NCBI GenBank assembly: GCA_034190875.2
Contig: CM067358.1
Span: 46,426,827 to 46,490,826 of the forward strand
Direction: 5' to 3'
Length of the DNA: 64,000 nt
From: Urechis unicinctus
Lineage: Eukaryota > Annelida > Polychaeta > Xenopneusta > Urechidae
Shown here one piece after another: positions 13,151 to 25,290 of the stretch. Below the pieces are notes generated by a model, which was not told the DNA's origin, ran no database searches, and saw nothing but the letters and a program-made list of their open reading frames with translations. A program made the translations under genes and the position numbers. Numbering within the stretch: the first letter of the stretch is position 1; the number at the start of each line of letters is the position of its first letter.

Positions 13151-13194
13151 AGTTGGTGTAGGATCGACTACGCCCTCGCATCGCATCGCATCGC

Positions 13195-13207
13195 ATTATT
13201 ATGTATA
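13195..13207. repeat. Right target-site duplication of the LINE
   Basis: ATTATTATGTATA directly follows the TCGCA tail and matches the left copy at 9680-9692 except at the ninth base. Confidence 0.65.
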
Positions 13208-14428
13208 ACTTTCATTGTGACAAAGCTCGTAGCTCTACATATTTAGGAGGTACGTGTTTAGGGATGACATGATAGATAATCGCTTCTGTAGCAGTTTCAC
13301 AGGTACCTAAACGGCTGTTAAAAACAGTCTCCGGATAAACTGTCCTATTTTGCAAGCTGCATCGCTGAACAAAACCCATATTTAGGGACATGATTTACCA
13401 AATAGAATCCACGGTTGCGTTTCTGCATGGTTGTCCAACAGTACAAGGCCCTTAATATAAACTGACCGCATGTTTTGGAAGACATGGGTCATTTATCGAC
13501 AGCAATACCGATCCATCCAATTACAAAATATCTATTGCTAAAAACCTTCATGGGCCGAAAAGCAATGAGCGTATGATAACTGGCATAGGACTAGATGGCT
13601 TGTACAGGATGTAGGGTCCTCACTTATCAACATACGAAATAACACCGTCTGGTGATGAGGAGCTTTCAATCGGCGCCATGGCATTTGGGAGCAGACATTA
13701 TTCGAATAGGCAATATATGAGTGGATATGATTTTACCAATATCTGTGACATATAGTATTGGTTTATAGTCATTTTAATTGGGAAATAACAGGATATGCGT
13801 TTCATAGGGTAGGTGGTGTTACACCATCACGTATCACATTCTTTCTGCAACTCGAAGCTGCGATCGAGGTTAATACAGCACCAACCACCACAACTGCCCA
13901 CTAGATACACGTTTATTGTGCATAGGCATTCTATCAATGACAAAGCTAAAAGCCAGACCTTATAAGCCTAGCTACCTGAACAATATCCTCGCCAAATATG
14001 TATTCACTGTTCGAAGGAAGGTAATAATGTGGAGGAGGTGGTAATTAATATTGTTCATTTTCCATGTGGGTGGTATATGAACATTATTTGAATCACAACC
14101 AAATAACTTCCACTTGCCCGCTTTCATGTGCAAGCTTTCCGAAAGTATATGATATATATTGACTTAATTCAGTTGATAATAGCCAATTCAACATCTGTTC
14201 ATCTACGTTGCAGTCTGCAATTTTATAACAAATATTATCGAAAATATCACTGTCCAATTCCTGTCGGAGTTATTTTTAGAGATATATAGATATTCTTGAG
14301 TAGTTAGGAAAGATAAATATATCTTGCAGAAATTCTTCTGTTCTATTCGATCACTCAACTTAAAATGAACCTTTATCATTACTCTCGTCCAAACTATTTA
14401 ATTATCTTTTTAAGCCTCTGCTAGATTC
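13208..14428. other. Intergenic stretch, nothing recognised
   Basis: AT-rich sequence between the two LINE-derived segments. No open frame with recognisable content was found. Confidence 0.5.
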
Positions 14429-14960
14429 ATGAAGATGAGCAGAGCGACGGCAGAGGTGATGTACGTAGCACGAGGTGAGACAGCCCTACAACTAGATGTC
14501 CGCGTAGATGGCCAACAACTAAAACAGACAGCGGGCTACAAGAAAATAGAGAACTAGAAGAAGAGGTGCACGCTGGACAACAAGGGACTAGCAGCGCTCT
14601 GAGAAATGTGGGTATAGTGATCGGTGATAGAAGCATAACGTGCAGGTCTATAGGACGATGGTGCGACCAGTGGTGCTATATGTAACGGAGACGTGGGCAG
14701 CGAAAAAAAGAGCACGTGTAGACATTGAAAGCTGGATAGATGCGCTGCCTGTGAGCCATATGTGGAGTAACACGCCGAGATAGAATGATAAACGAGGACA
14801 CAAAAAACGAGGTGAGGATGGACCAGCAGAGGGACGAGATGAGAGAACAACATGGTGTGGTGGGAGAGAGCGAGAGGGAGGCCGAGAAAAGTAGGATGTA
14901 TTGTGTGAAGGATGATTCTAACAGGTCATGGCGCGCAGCTCTGCAGCACTGCGTGGGGTA
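14429..14960 (+). pseudogene. Fragment of a second LINE reverse transcriptase (C-terminal part)
   Basis: Pieces in different frames recall the C-terminal half of RTE/Jockey-type LINE polymerases. MKMSRATAEVMYVARGE starts at 14429. GTSSALRNVGIVIGDRSI and VYRTMVRPVVLY (from about 14639) with TETWAAKKR follow, then RGRPRK near 14870. These match the usual order of a KTEVM-like motif, a VRPVLLYG-like motif and an RGRPRK-like motif. Stops and frameshifts are frequent and no ends were found. The sequence differs from the LINE at 9.7-13.2 kb, so it comes from another family. Confidence 0.7.
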
Positions 14961-16579
14961 GTGGGATATGGCCGTTTCACTGGTTGCATTGAGCCCCATA
15001 CCATGATACTATATTTTAACCGCTGAAAAGTCTGTCGTGTATTGCAGATCAAGAGAATGATGGTACGGGCGAACATGGTGGTTCGCGTAAGAAAAATTGC
15101 AAAAACTTTTCATTTTCCCGAGTTAACTACTGAACTAAAAATAACGTTTCCTCCACATTTAGTCGGCCATGATTATTTTCCATCACGCTCACCAATCTAT
15201 GAACATTCTCCATTATATTCAGACCATTTACAGCGACACGATTTTCGCCGATATTCCACTAACCCGTATATTTGCCTTGCAATTTAAATACCCTTTCAAG
15301 GAGTCACATCATAGCGCTATAAACATATAAGATAGCAGTAATATGTGATACAGACATGGAGGGGGACGCGACTTGCACTCTTGAGTTGTTAAATCAAAAG
15401 CCACATCTGATACGCGCTCACGATTTCTCAAATATCGTTATAGTTTGAAGCATACCTGACAATTAACATTTAAACATTATCCAGCATAGTGAGACCATAT
15501 ACATTTACCGCGGCCATATTATATAAGAATGCGAAGCGGGTTGAAAATGTTATATAAATGTATAACACGGACACGTATGTGACAGGAAACTACTCTCGCT
15601 TCAACGGACCTGAAGCCATACATCTGATTAGATAAACTTTGTCGATATTACATGATTTGGATAGTATATTAGTGGCATGGTTAATGTCTACTCGTTTGTC
15701 ACCATAGTGATGTTTTAATGGCTGAGCATAAACACCCGTTGCAACACAATAAAATATCCATCGCATAGATGTGAAAAACCGGATATGAATGAAAAGTATT
15801 CAATTGCAAAGCTCATTACAAGTACACATGTTTAACTTATTCATGCCTATATATAACGTGTTCAATGATTGAAGGCTTAGTTGCAGTTCGGTTAAAGGGC
15901 AACAATTGACAACAGATTGATGTCACTTATATTTTCGAATATCGCAAGTAACCATGCGCTTTCTGTCCCGGGATTTTTTCTGCTTTCTGTTTTATTCCAC
16001 AGTTTACTACCACCTAGTATCGTTTAGGGACACCAAAGTTGTATCCATATATCGCGCGGTATATCGGACCGAATGCATAGGCCGCATTTAAGTATTCTTA
16101 TCAAGGAATAACGTTTTTTCATGCTTCGGTGAAGTACTAAACCACTGCGCAACTTATACCATTTATACTAGCTCGGGTAATACAGAATTTGCGTCAAGGA
16201 ATTTCGATCCAACTTTGGTACTTCACATCACCGTAACTTTTGCTATGGATTCATTCGTTTTTGTTCCTTTGCACCTGACTAAAATGCGAGATTTCGAACG
16301 GAAATTACATAAATTACGTCGAGCAACATTCCAAGTGTACCTCTGGCCTAGAGATGGCAGCTAAAGACATCAAGATGGCATGAGGATCGAGGCTGAGAGA
16401 CAGGTAATACTTTACAAGTAGGTGACATAGCAGCCTCTGGTAGGACTAACTGACAGGTGTTCACCATGAAATAAAAAGTAAGGTTTTAAGGGGTTTTTTT
16501 CCCGTGTCGCCCATCACCATAAGGTATTTGATTGCCATCATTGTAAATCCTTATTAATCAAGACTGTTGTTCTAAGCTC
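14961..16579. other. Intergenic stretch, nothing recognised
   Basis: AT-rich sequence with short open frames only (for example 15042-15287, 81 codons), none recognised. Confidence 0.5.
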
Positions 16580-19010
16580 TCGGGGATACACTCCTTGGTC
16601 GAGCCGACTACGCATACACATTAAGGATTACATTATTGCAAGGCAAAACACCAAACCACAACGATGCTCAGAAGTGGTGTGTTCACATATTGAGTACTCT
16701 TATCATATCAAATATCCTTTCCCCCAAAACACACTTCATGACGAAGATATTATGGCCAACAAAGCGATGTGACTCCTGTGAAAGTGGATACCACCAGTTA
16801 GTTATATTTGGTAACATTTATTGTACTTCAATGAGATAACATGCGCACCACAGGGCTCGCGACCAAAGCTTTCAGATGCGACGTTATCAAAACATGCACC
16901 AGCACGTATTAGAACCACACAGTCTTTTATTATAATGTCCACATACTCTCATTATACCTGATTCTGTCAGGCAAGATAATCTGAGGGAATGTAAGATATC
17001 TGCTATATTACTAAACCTGAACTCAGGACAAAATGAAAAGCATTGAGTATCGGTTTGCTTTGTAGTATTAATGTCGCAGTATCAGTCCCAATTGTATATC
17101 AGGTGGATCCGTTTCATACACGTGACTTCTGAACCTTTTAGCCTGACGGTTACCCGACCATCTTCTTTATGTAACGACGAAACTGACAGTCTCATCTAAT
17201 TTATTTGTAAAGAGAACGTGAAATATCAGGGGAAACAAGTGAAGCATTTTGAGCATAAGCACGCTGGCATGTCTATATTTTGTTCATGGCGGATTTACGT
17301 CACTCAACAAATGTTTATTATATCTTGGAAAGAGCTACAGATCAAAATATGTTATTGTGCGCAAGCGACATTATGCTGTTCGGCACGTCTATGCGCAAGC
17401 ACATCCGGGCTTGACTGCTAAAGCGTGATTTATCCCTGCAGTATATCGGAATACACAGACAATAACTTATAGGCTTTCCTAATTGATCGTCTTATAGGCA
17501 CATGGGACGGACTTTATTTGCCAAGGAGGGATTATGTGTATTTAGTGAGCAGTATGACGATGGCAACTGGTGAATGCAGTAAATGGTCGCAGCATGGAAA
17601 TGTAATTTATCCGGCTATAGTTCAATAGTGTTGGCTGGGATCACTGCAGCCGTGAGGTACGATGTACCTTAACCCTCGACAGGAGCACTAATTCATCAAC
17701 ATATGGTTCATTTAGGACATGTAAATGCATTACAAAACAGCACCGAACTGGTCCTTTAGATGACAGCTTGGGTACTCGACAGAATGCCTTCGCTTCTTAC
17801 AATAATTGAGTTTATGTTGAACATTATTGTCCAAAAATGCTAAATGAAAACTGGACGTGAGGTGAATAAATATGCACGTGCACGAAAAAGTTTACTTGTG
17901 CATTAGTTATGTCCAGTGCGTGCGCGCTGGAAGAAGTTACTCGCTCAGGTTAAATGTGGCGAGATTGTGAACGAACATCATTGCACCCTAACAAGCACTC
18001 TCCGATTAGGTAGATTATGTCACTAACGCGACAGTTATGGCCAACAACCCTCATGCGGAGCCTTTGATCAACTGATATGCACCGTAGAGCGATCTTTTAT
18101 ACTTGAACACAGATCTTTGTTTTGCCATAGATCAACAGATAATGGTATGCCCCAAAGTGTTCTGCAGTAAAGCCAGTACAGGAAAAGCATATTTTAGTAG
18201 CCCATAACTTTCTGTCCGCTCCTCGTCTTCCTTAACTTACATACTGCATGATTTGAAGCGAGTTGCCCGTCAATAAAGTCAAAACCACATCCTCTGCATA
18301 ATAGAAGTATGGTTGCTTGAGGAATGTTCATGATTAGTGGAGAGATTAACGATTGAAGCATGCGGCGTCCTTGAACCAGCGGTTCTGCATCAGATAGATA
18401 GTCATTCTGATATTTTGCTTTATACAAATAACTGTGTAGCAATATAGTCCAAATGTCATAAATATGATGCCAAAACCCACTGTTCGCTCGAAAAGTATGT
18501 GCAGCACGATTGGTCATGGCAAGGAGAACAACTGACAGGATCAGTGTGTTGTATGTAAGTCTGGCCATTGTATATTTTAAGCAAAATGTGACAGCCATTC
18601 ACTTATTGACATGTCCATGACAAACTAATACGACCTATTATTAATATGTGATGTTGAAGTGTATGCGGTCGCGTCTTTCAAAGCCATGTTGAAAGGGTTA
18701 TCTGCTCATGGAACCATCGCTAAGCTACAATATTGGCCTTGAAATGGCAAATCGACAAGTGGGGCATAAGAACACAGTGCAGAATCTTAGCACAGCAATT
18801 TAAAATGGGATCATGGCCTCGGGACGTTGATAGTATGTCGGACTTTAGTTAAGTCCCTTGGGTATCCAACCTGAAATCCAACTAGATACCTCTCTATATG
18901 CTGGGAAATGAAATACCCCCTCCCCCCCCTCCCGGGGCTATTCTGTTGAGAGATTGCTATAAAGGCACAAACTTAAATCAAGCTATCGGGCACCATGGGA
19001 ATCAAGTTAT
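16580..19010. repeat. Long diverged repeat, copy A
   Basis: Collinear with 23230-25290 in the same orientation. Anchors include CACCACAGGGCT (16847 and 23468), AGAGAACGT (17211 and 23813), GCTTGAGGAATGTT (18304 and 24245) and GGCCTCGGGAC (18815 and 25081). Copy A has about 650 bp (roughly 17400-18060) that copy B lacks; part of that extra piece resembles 41845-41960 and 44565-44680. A 134-codon minus-strand frame (18194-18598) lies in it, but copy B does not keep that frame, so it is not called as a gene. Confidence 0.75.
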
Positions 19011-19674
19011 TATGTTGGTGAGACACAGGAAACGCGAAAGTGGCATTTGTGGGACGCAATCCTCAATTATCACATATTAGCAGCTGATAAGTGGACGAGA
19101 GTAAGAGGTTGGCAGCGCGGTTCAACGTAAAATGAGTTTCTTGTGTGGTTTGATTTGGCAAAAGGGGTTGTGATGCGTGTAGAATGTGGATGAAGGTTCC
19201 CGTTAAATATAGAGCATCACCGGAGTCACATCATAATGTACAGAATGATTGCCAAACAAATTTCATTTTTGTCGGATCATTATAGATTGAACAAAGTAAT
19301 ATATGTGCTTTTGACGCGTTTTTTGACGTATTGGATTTAAATCGCAAGTCTGAGCTGAATTTTTACCTGAAGTATCCGTCAGATATCGACTAAAATGTGG
19401 TTCGCAATGTGTACTACTGTGCAAACCAGGCGCCTGTGTTAATCTCAAGCGGTCATCCTTTATTGCGTCGATCTCGCAGTCGAGTGGGAAAAGCAATACT
19501 TAACTGTATAGTCCATGTGTCAATATCACAAGCATCAACGATATATAGGACTGGAGGAGCAGTGAAACTGTCTATAATAAGGAGCGTGATTCGCGGAATA
19601 TATTGACAGCTCTTCTGGAGCTGTAAGCCACCACAGATTGTACAGGGTACGGCATTTGGAAAAATGGCACTTAC

Positions 19675-19878
19675 CTCAGATATAAGTGTTTCATCCAAGA
19701 ACGGACGAACATTTACATGTGTCTATGTGTACCATTACGATGCTGTTTTGGGCCTGACGTTAGTTGCATAATCGCTTATTGTTGACGCTAGAGTATCCAT
19801 GATTGGCAGCGTCATCGATCTAAACGTGGTAAATACTTCAATCCTGTAGTCTGGAAGGCTGTTTTTAATGAAGATCGT
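19675..19878 (-). pseudogene. Exon-like segment with good splice signals, not open
   Basis: On the minus strand a pyrimidine-rich stretch ending TTGTTCTACAG precedes position 19878, and GAG followed by GTAAGT ends the segment at 19675. The 204-nt segment is open for 47 codons in its best frame (starting TIFIKNSLPDYRIEV) and then has stops. It could be an exon of a decayed gene or chance. No protein family is recognised. Confidence 0.25.
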
Positions 19879-22814
19879 CTGTAGAACAAACAGGAATATG
19901 GTGAAGGGTGAGCATGACTTTCCAAGCGAAAACACAAGAGTACCTTACTGAACACACACTGAATGGCATCATCAGCCGATGCTGGTAAGTTTGCAATTTT
20001 GAAATAAAATCTGTTTAATCTTATGTTCTAACTATCGTCTCTTGAGGACTTAACTCAAAAAAGGTCAGCCATATCAGAGAGACGCCTTCCGTCATTTTTG
20101 GAATCGAGCCCAAACAACTGTTACTCGAGTAATAATTATTAGGATATAATGTAAATTTAACAATAATATGATGCTGTGATTTTGATAATTGACGATTGTT
20201 GGGTAAGATGAGAAGCATCCCTTAGTTTCTATAGTCAGCTGGTTAGCCTCGTGTTGATAGTTGCAGCCCAGTCGTTGTTAAATATAATAGTCTGGATACC
20301 ATTACACGTATTGACTGTGTGATAACTGCTTGACCATGATTACAACAATCTTAGCCTTAAGAGATTGATCGTGCGGTTTATATTATTTTCTATGCCATCA
20401 TAGTCACGTCTATGAGCTAACTTTAGGGATGGTTTAGGATACGTACACGGATATTTAATGCAAAGCTATGTTTTCCTCTCAAAACATATCGCGGGATAGC
20501 ATTTTCGTGTAAGTTTGGTTAACGATTATATTTTTGGAGATGAATATAAACATCATAATGTATTGCCAGATCATTACCTGGTGACGTTAACTGTATTCCT
20601 GGTCTGAGTATAAAGTCTCCTGCATATCCAGATTGATACTCACTTAGCTTCCTTTTAAAACAGTAATCAATTAGCATGAAGATATTTAAATTGTCAATAG
20701 CCCCAATGCCATTTGTTAAAGATTGCTTTTAAACTGCGGCTACATTAGGGTCGTTGAGCTATGGTATTCAAAGCAGATTTATAGGAAGAGAGGTATTATA
20801 TTAAGCAATATTGTTAAGAAACGCGATTTTACTTGGTTCAAGATGACTCAAAATCATAATCACCCTCCTGAAAAGTCGCACGAAACTTAGGATGAAATCT
20901 AGGTTATAGTAACCGTCGGGACTTTTGCAATGTTTCTCAATATATGCATCTTGAATGAATTTTTACAATCCATTATCTTCTTGCAACAGTATGTAACCAG
21001 TTACAAAGCTACTAGCCCAACATCCGTTAATCGGGTTGTCTCTGGAGAATGACAAAAATGCTTTCTTTAAAGGCATTAGAAAAGGAATTCACGTTTTTGG
21101 TCTATAATCAAACCATCCACAATTGTCATTTTCCGACAATAGTGTTTGTAAGTGGTTAACGTACGTTGCCCTACATGAATGCGCTCTTTAAAAATCAATG
21201 CTGTTTCTGCTATGTTTTTATTATCAATCTTTTCTGAATCGCTAAATTGTGGAGTCGGGCAGGCCACGGCACATCAAATCTAGTGGTTTTGGAATCTTTG
21301 CTAAGGAGAGAGCTATCAGAGACCTTGAGTTAAAGAAAAAGAATAAAGACTAATGTAGGTAGAAGAGGTGAACTAGTCAACTCCTACACGCCACAGGCCT
21401 TAACTTTAATGGCCGAAAATGTTTACGAGAAGTACAAGTGCTTGGCATAAAGGCTTCTCACATTAGGGTCGACGTACACTTCAAACGCTTGTGTATTCGC
21501 TGCTTCCAGGTCAGGTCAGGTACACATATAAGGTACAGTCATAAACTATTGGCGGCGAGTGGTGAATTTGAGTGAAAGAACGTCCGTGTAAGTGACGCAA
21601 AATAATTCGCAAAGCTGATAACGGGTGCAGACTTATCTTCATTCCTTAATCGACGCAGCAATGTGTGTATGTTCCCAGCATATTCTGATAACTATCGTCT
21701 CAAACAATTTGACACCCTTTTTGCCAATGTCTGACTTTTATCAAAGCCACGTTATTAGGTCTAAAAACGAATAATTACAAACATGGATATGGTAAGATGT
21801 TTATGGAATCTATTTTAAGGGCCTTGCAGAGGTGTGGATGTGCCATCCGCCGTACAGCAGTGAACGTTATGACTCAGACTATCTTTTCGAGATTGATATG
21901 TTATCGCAAATCTTGACCAATTGTGCAAGTCACCAGTGGCTCCATGTATTACCGTGAATGTACAACTCTTCTCTAGTGAATCTCTTTGTCCCTTTTACAT
22001 GATGGTACTATCTGAAATTACTTATGTAAATGACTTACTTCCAGAATATATTCATCATCAGTTTTGAAAATTGGCACTAATATCATAATTTTGCAAATAT
22101 ATAATGTATTTGATATGTACTACCCTATTATTCATGCCTTACGTTCCAAATGTAGCTAAAGACTTGAAAGATACAAGCAGTTTTCGGTGGTTTTGGAAAC
22201 TTTGCTAAGAGAGACTATGAGGAATCATTGGCACGGGATATCTGCACCTAATCAGTTTTATTGTAGCTATTGCTGAATGTACATGCACCTTGAACGACTT
22301 TTTAAAGCACCAATAACCAATGTTTGTCACCGCAGGAAGAGTGTTTTGGAATGATCAATAAACCATACCGCAGGGATAATCAAAAACATTATTGAATTAT
22401 GTCCTTGCCCCATATTTAAGCCATCAGCGATTTCTGAAATATGTAGTCCTGTTTGAGTGCGCACGCACAATACAGTTGTCAAATGAGTCACAAACCTCAA
22501 CGAATGCAAGTGCCTATTATTTCTGAATACCCGACCCAGCCTTTGGCAAGTCAATGGCAACCAAAATCAATCAATGGTATGCTTCGGGGCATCCGCTCGA
22601 GGGCAAATTACGCATACACATGGATCGTCATGGATCAAAAAGCCATACAGGCATGATTGTTGACTTAAGGAAAATGGTCGAACAAGATTCCTCATTTACT
22701 GACATTCATAATAACAACATTGATGGCGACATTTCAAACGGTGCCGTTTCCTTGGCAAAGCAGCACTATTGTAGAGAGATATACAAATGGGTTTGCCATT
22801 CTATTGCTTCTGAA
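19879..22814. other. Gene-free stretch with diverged internal duplications
   Basis: No gene recognised. 20190-20450 resembles 27930-28220 in the same orientation (AAGATGAGAAGCAT and GCGGTTTA anchors). Around 21285 and 22189 a sequence of the form GTGGTTTTGGAA, CTTTGCTAAG, AGAGA occurs twice about 0.9 kb apart. A strong minus-strand donor-like GTAAGT lies at 22033-22038. Confidence 0.5.
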
Positions 22815-23090
22815 GCCGATCCCAGTGACGTGGTGGTTACTACCTGCCTCGCCTATTGACCCACGGGCTATGGGTTCGACTCCAAGGTATGACAACCTGA
22901 CTGGATAATCATGACTCGGATGATCACGTAAAAATGGCGGTCCCATCTCTGAAAGGGGATGTATAAGATTCCCCTGAGGACGACGTCCTCCCAGGCAGTG
23001 ACCACCCTCAGCGATATACTCACTGCTAGTCGTACATAACCTACGTTGCGAAAAACGATTATATTTCGAACAAACAACAAACAAACAATT
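22815..23090 (+). mobile_element. tRNA-derived SINE
   Basis: GGTTCGACTCC at 22873-22883 is a near-consensus Pol III B box. About 45 bp upstream, TGACGTGGTGG fits a worn A box, and the sequence between (GCCTCGCCTATTGACCCACG) reads like a tRNA anticodon arm. A unique body of about 180 bp follows, then a tail rich in CAAA units (23068-23088). The head, body and simple tail are the layout of a SINE mobilised by a LINE. No target-site duplication was confirmed, and the partner LINE is unknown. Confidence 0.65.
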
Positions 23091-23229
23091 GCCCCTGCCA
23101 CACTGTAAGATTTCTTCGTTTTGGTCAAAAAGAATTTGATCAACTTTAGTTAAGACCGCGGGCTTCTCATAAGGACGAATTAACAATATGGGGAAGCTTA
23201 AATGTCCCCAAACAGCTCAATGCTATGCT

Positions 23230-25290
23230 AAGAGGGCTCGCTCCTACAGACTATACATTGAGTATGCCACTGAGTGACACACACGCCCGTGACACATAAC
23301 CACAAGCATCGAATGACCATCTTGCTTATCATTATTAACCGAAAGCACTTCATTAACTTGATATTATAGGCCAATAAAGCTATTTGCCTATATGCAAGTA
23401 GATATCACCCACTATACATATTTGGTATAATCTATTGTGCTGAGTATTATCAATGAGATTACATGTACACCACAGGGCTTGCAAAGAAAGCTTTCAGATG
23501 CAACATGCAGTAGCATGTATTAGAACCACACACTCCCATTTTACTGGATTCTGTCCAGCAGGAGTATCAGGCTGAACCTAGGACAAAATTAATGTACAAC
23601 TGTAATGTAACGTTTTACGTGCGAAAAGCGTCCAGTAATGCTTTGCCTTGTAGTATTAATGTAGTAGCATCAGGTCTCATTATATCAGGTGGATATGTAT
23701 CCGTTTTATACATGTGACTTCGGGACTTTTATGCCTGGCAGTTGCCCGATCATCTTTTTTATATATCGACGAAACATTCAATCACATCTAACATATTGTT
23801 CAAGAGAACGTAAAGTATCAGGGAACATATGAAGCATTTGGAGCACACGCACGCATGACTATCATTATTATGTCCCTGGCGACTTTACGTCACTCTTTAA
23901 AAATAAGACTTCAGATGAAAATAAATTATCTTATCCGAGCGAGACTATGTTATTCGAACATAGATCAATAGACGATGATATCCCTTACATTGCTCCGAAG
24001 TGAAGCTAGTACAGGAACAGCACATTTGAAACCCAATTGTGGCTTGCCCATTATTTATCATCGTAGAAAAAGGCGTGACGAGCAATATGACTGCGTGATC
24101 ATATATTATTGGCGTTCACCCTTTGTAGTAACCCATTACTTTCTGTCCGTACCTCGCTTTCCCTACTTTTAACATACTGAGTGTTGCAACCAAATGGATA
24201 TTGATTCTGTACAAATCTCGTCGTCTACTTAGCACAAATATGGCTGCTTGAGGAATGTTGGTGACAAGAGGAGAGAACAACAGATGGAAAATAAGACGTC
24301 ATTGTTTCTGTATCGGATAGAATGTCATTCTGGCATTTCAACTAAACAAACTTGTGATTCATTACCGACGAAAGATGTTCTGCATGGGGACCACTAAAAT
24401 AATACACTACATATGCATCGTTATTTGACGCAATTTGTGTGTGGAGATATCCTTTGTAGCGGAAAGTACGACACATCTTTTTACTAACATGCCGCATATC
24501 CTTATTATTATTTAACGCCTTGAACTCTTGCTTGTTCTCTAAGCAATGGCAAAAAGTAATTCAAGTCACTTGATTAACAAATTTGCAAATCTACGGTTAG
24601 AAAAGTTTACGAAGGTACTAACAAAGATATACTCTGGAAATGTACACCATAGAAAGTCTCAGGCAATAGCGAGATGATAATTCAGCTGTGTAGAAAGTGG
24701 TCCGGGTGATTTATGGCCCGTTTTACGCCAGCATTTGTCCACTGGAACCACACGAAGTAATGTGATGGGAATGTTGAATGCCATGTTAATGAGCTAGCAC
24801 AAGATGCGGATGCGGATGAATAACTCACTGACCATTCATTGATACCCTATAGTTGTTTTTAAGTTAGCTGTTTAACAGATTGTCCATTGGGTTCCTTTTC
24901 CATTATAGACCAACATAACCTAATCCATTGGCAAGCTAATAGGATGAGTTGTCTGAAATTTAAGCTTCTGCATTCCGCCAGTCTATGATGAATCAGACAA
25001 CTGCTCAGTGCACGAGGTGATATGTTGGCTTTGACAGTGAAATGTGAGATGGATGGACAAAGCAATATATCAAGAAATATGGCCTCGGGACACCTACTGT
25101 ATGTCTGGCTTTAGCTATGTCTTTCAGAAATCCAGACAGATGAATATTTAACTTCCCAATAACACCCCAGTTAATAATATGATGTCTCGTATTATCTTAG
25201 TCTGTCAGAAGCGCGCACACCTTTCCGCCTCGTGACTATTTCTTTGGTGGATTGCTATCGGGGCAGAAAAATAATTAGTGCATTAGAATG
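23230..25290. repeat. Long diverged repeat, copy B
   Basis: Same-orientation counterpart of copy A (16580-19010), with shared anchors throughout. Its last part (about 25081-25260) also matches 31271-31450. Similarity to copy A is spread evenly over the block rather than concentrated at codon first and second positions, as expected for duplicated DNA that has drifted. Confidence 0.75.

Larger units (their letters stand above)
9693..13194 (+). mobile_element. Degenerate, near full-length RTE-like non-LTR retrotransposon (LINE)
   Basis: A 3.5-kb element, the usual size of an RTE-class LINE, with a GC content well above its surroundings. It comprises about 680 bp of 5' leader, an apurinic-type endonuclease remnant, a linker, a reverse transcriptase remnant, a C-terminal region ending DREEWRAATESRVG, and a 3' end of four TCGCA repeats (13176-13195). 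Short tandem repeats in place of a poly(A) tail are typical of RTE relatives. A 13-bp target-site duplication flanks it. Stop codons and several frameshifts break the ORF, so this copy cannot move itself. The clade (RTE versus RTEX) is inferred from layout and motif style only. Confidence 0.85.

Noticed and set aside
18194-18598. 134-codon minus-strand frame with hydrophobic stretches
   Set aside because: It sits in a repeat copy; the homologous region of copy B (24.1-24.4 kb) has stops and shifts, and conservation continues unchanged past the frame.
22734-23186. 150-codon minus-strand frame
   Set aside because: It runs antisense through the SINE and its tail, so it is not an independent gene.
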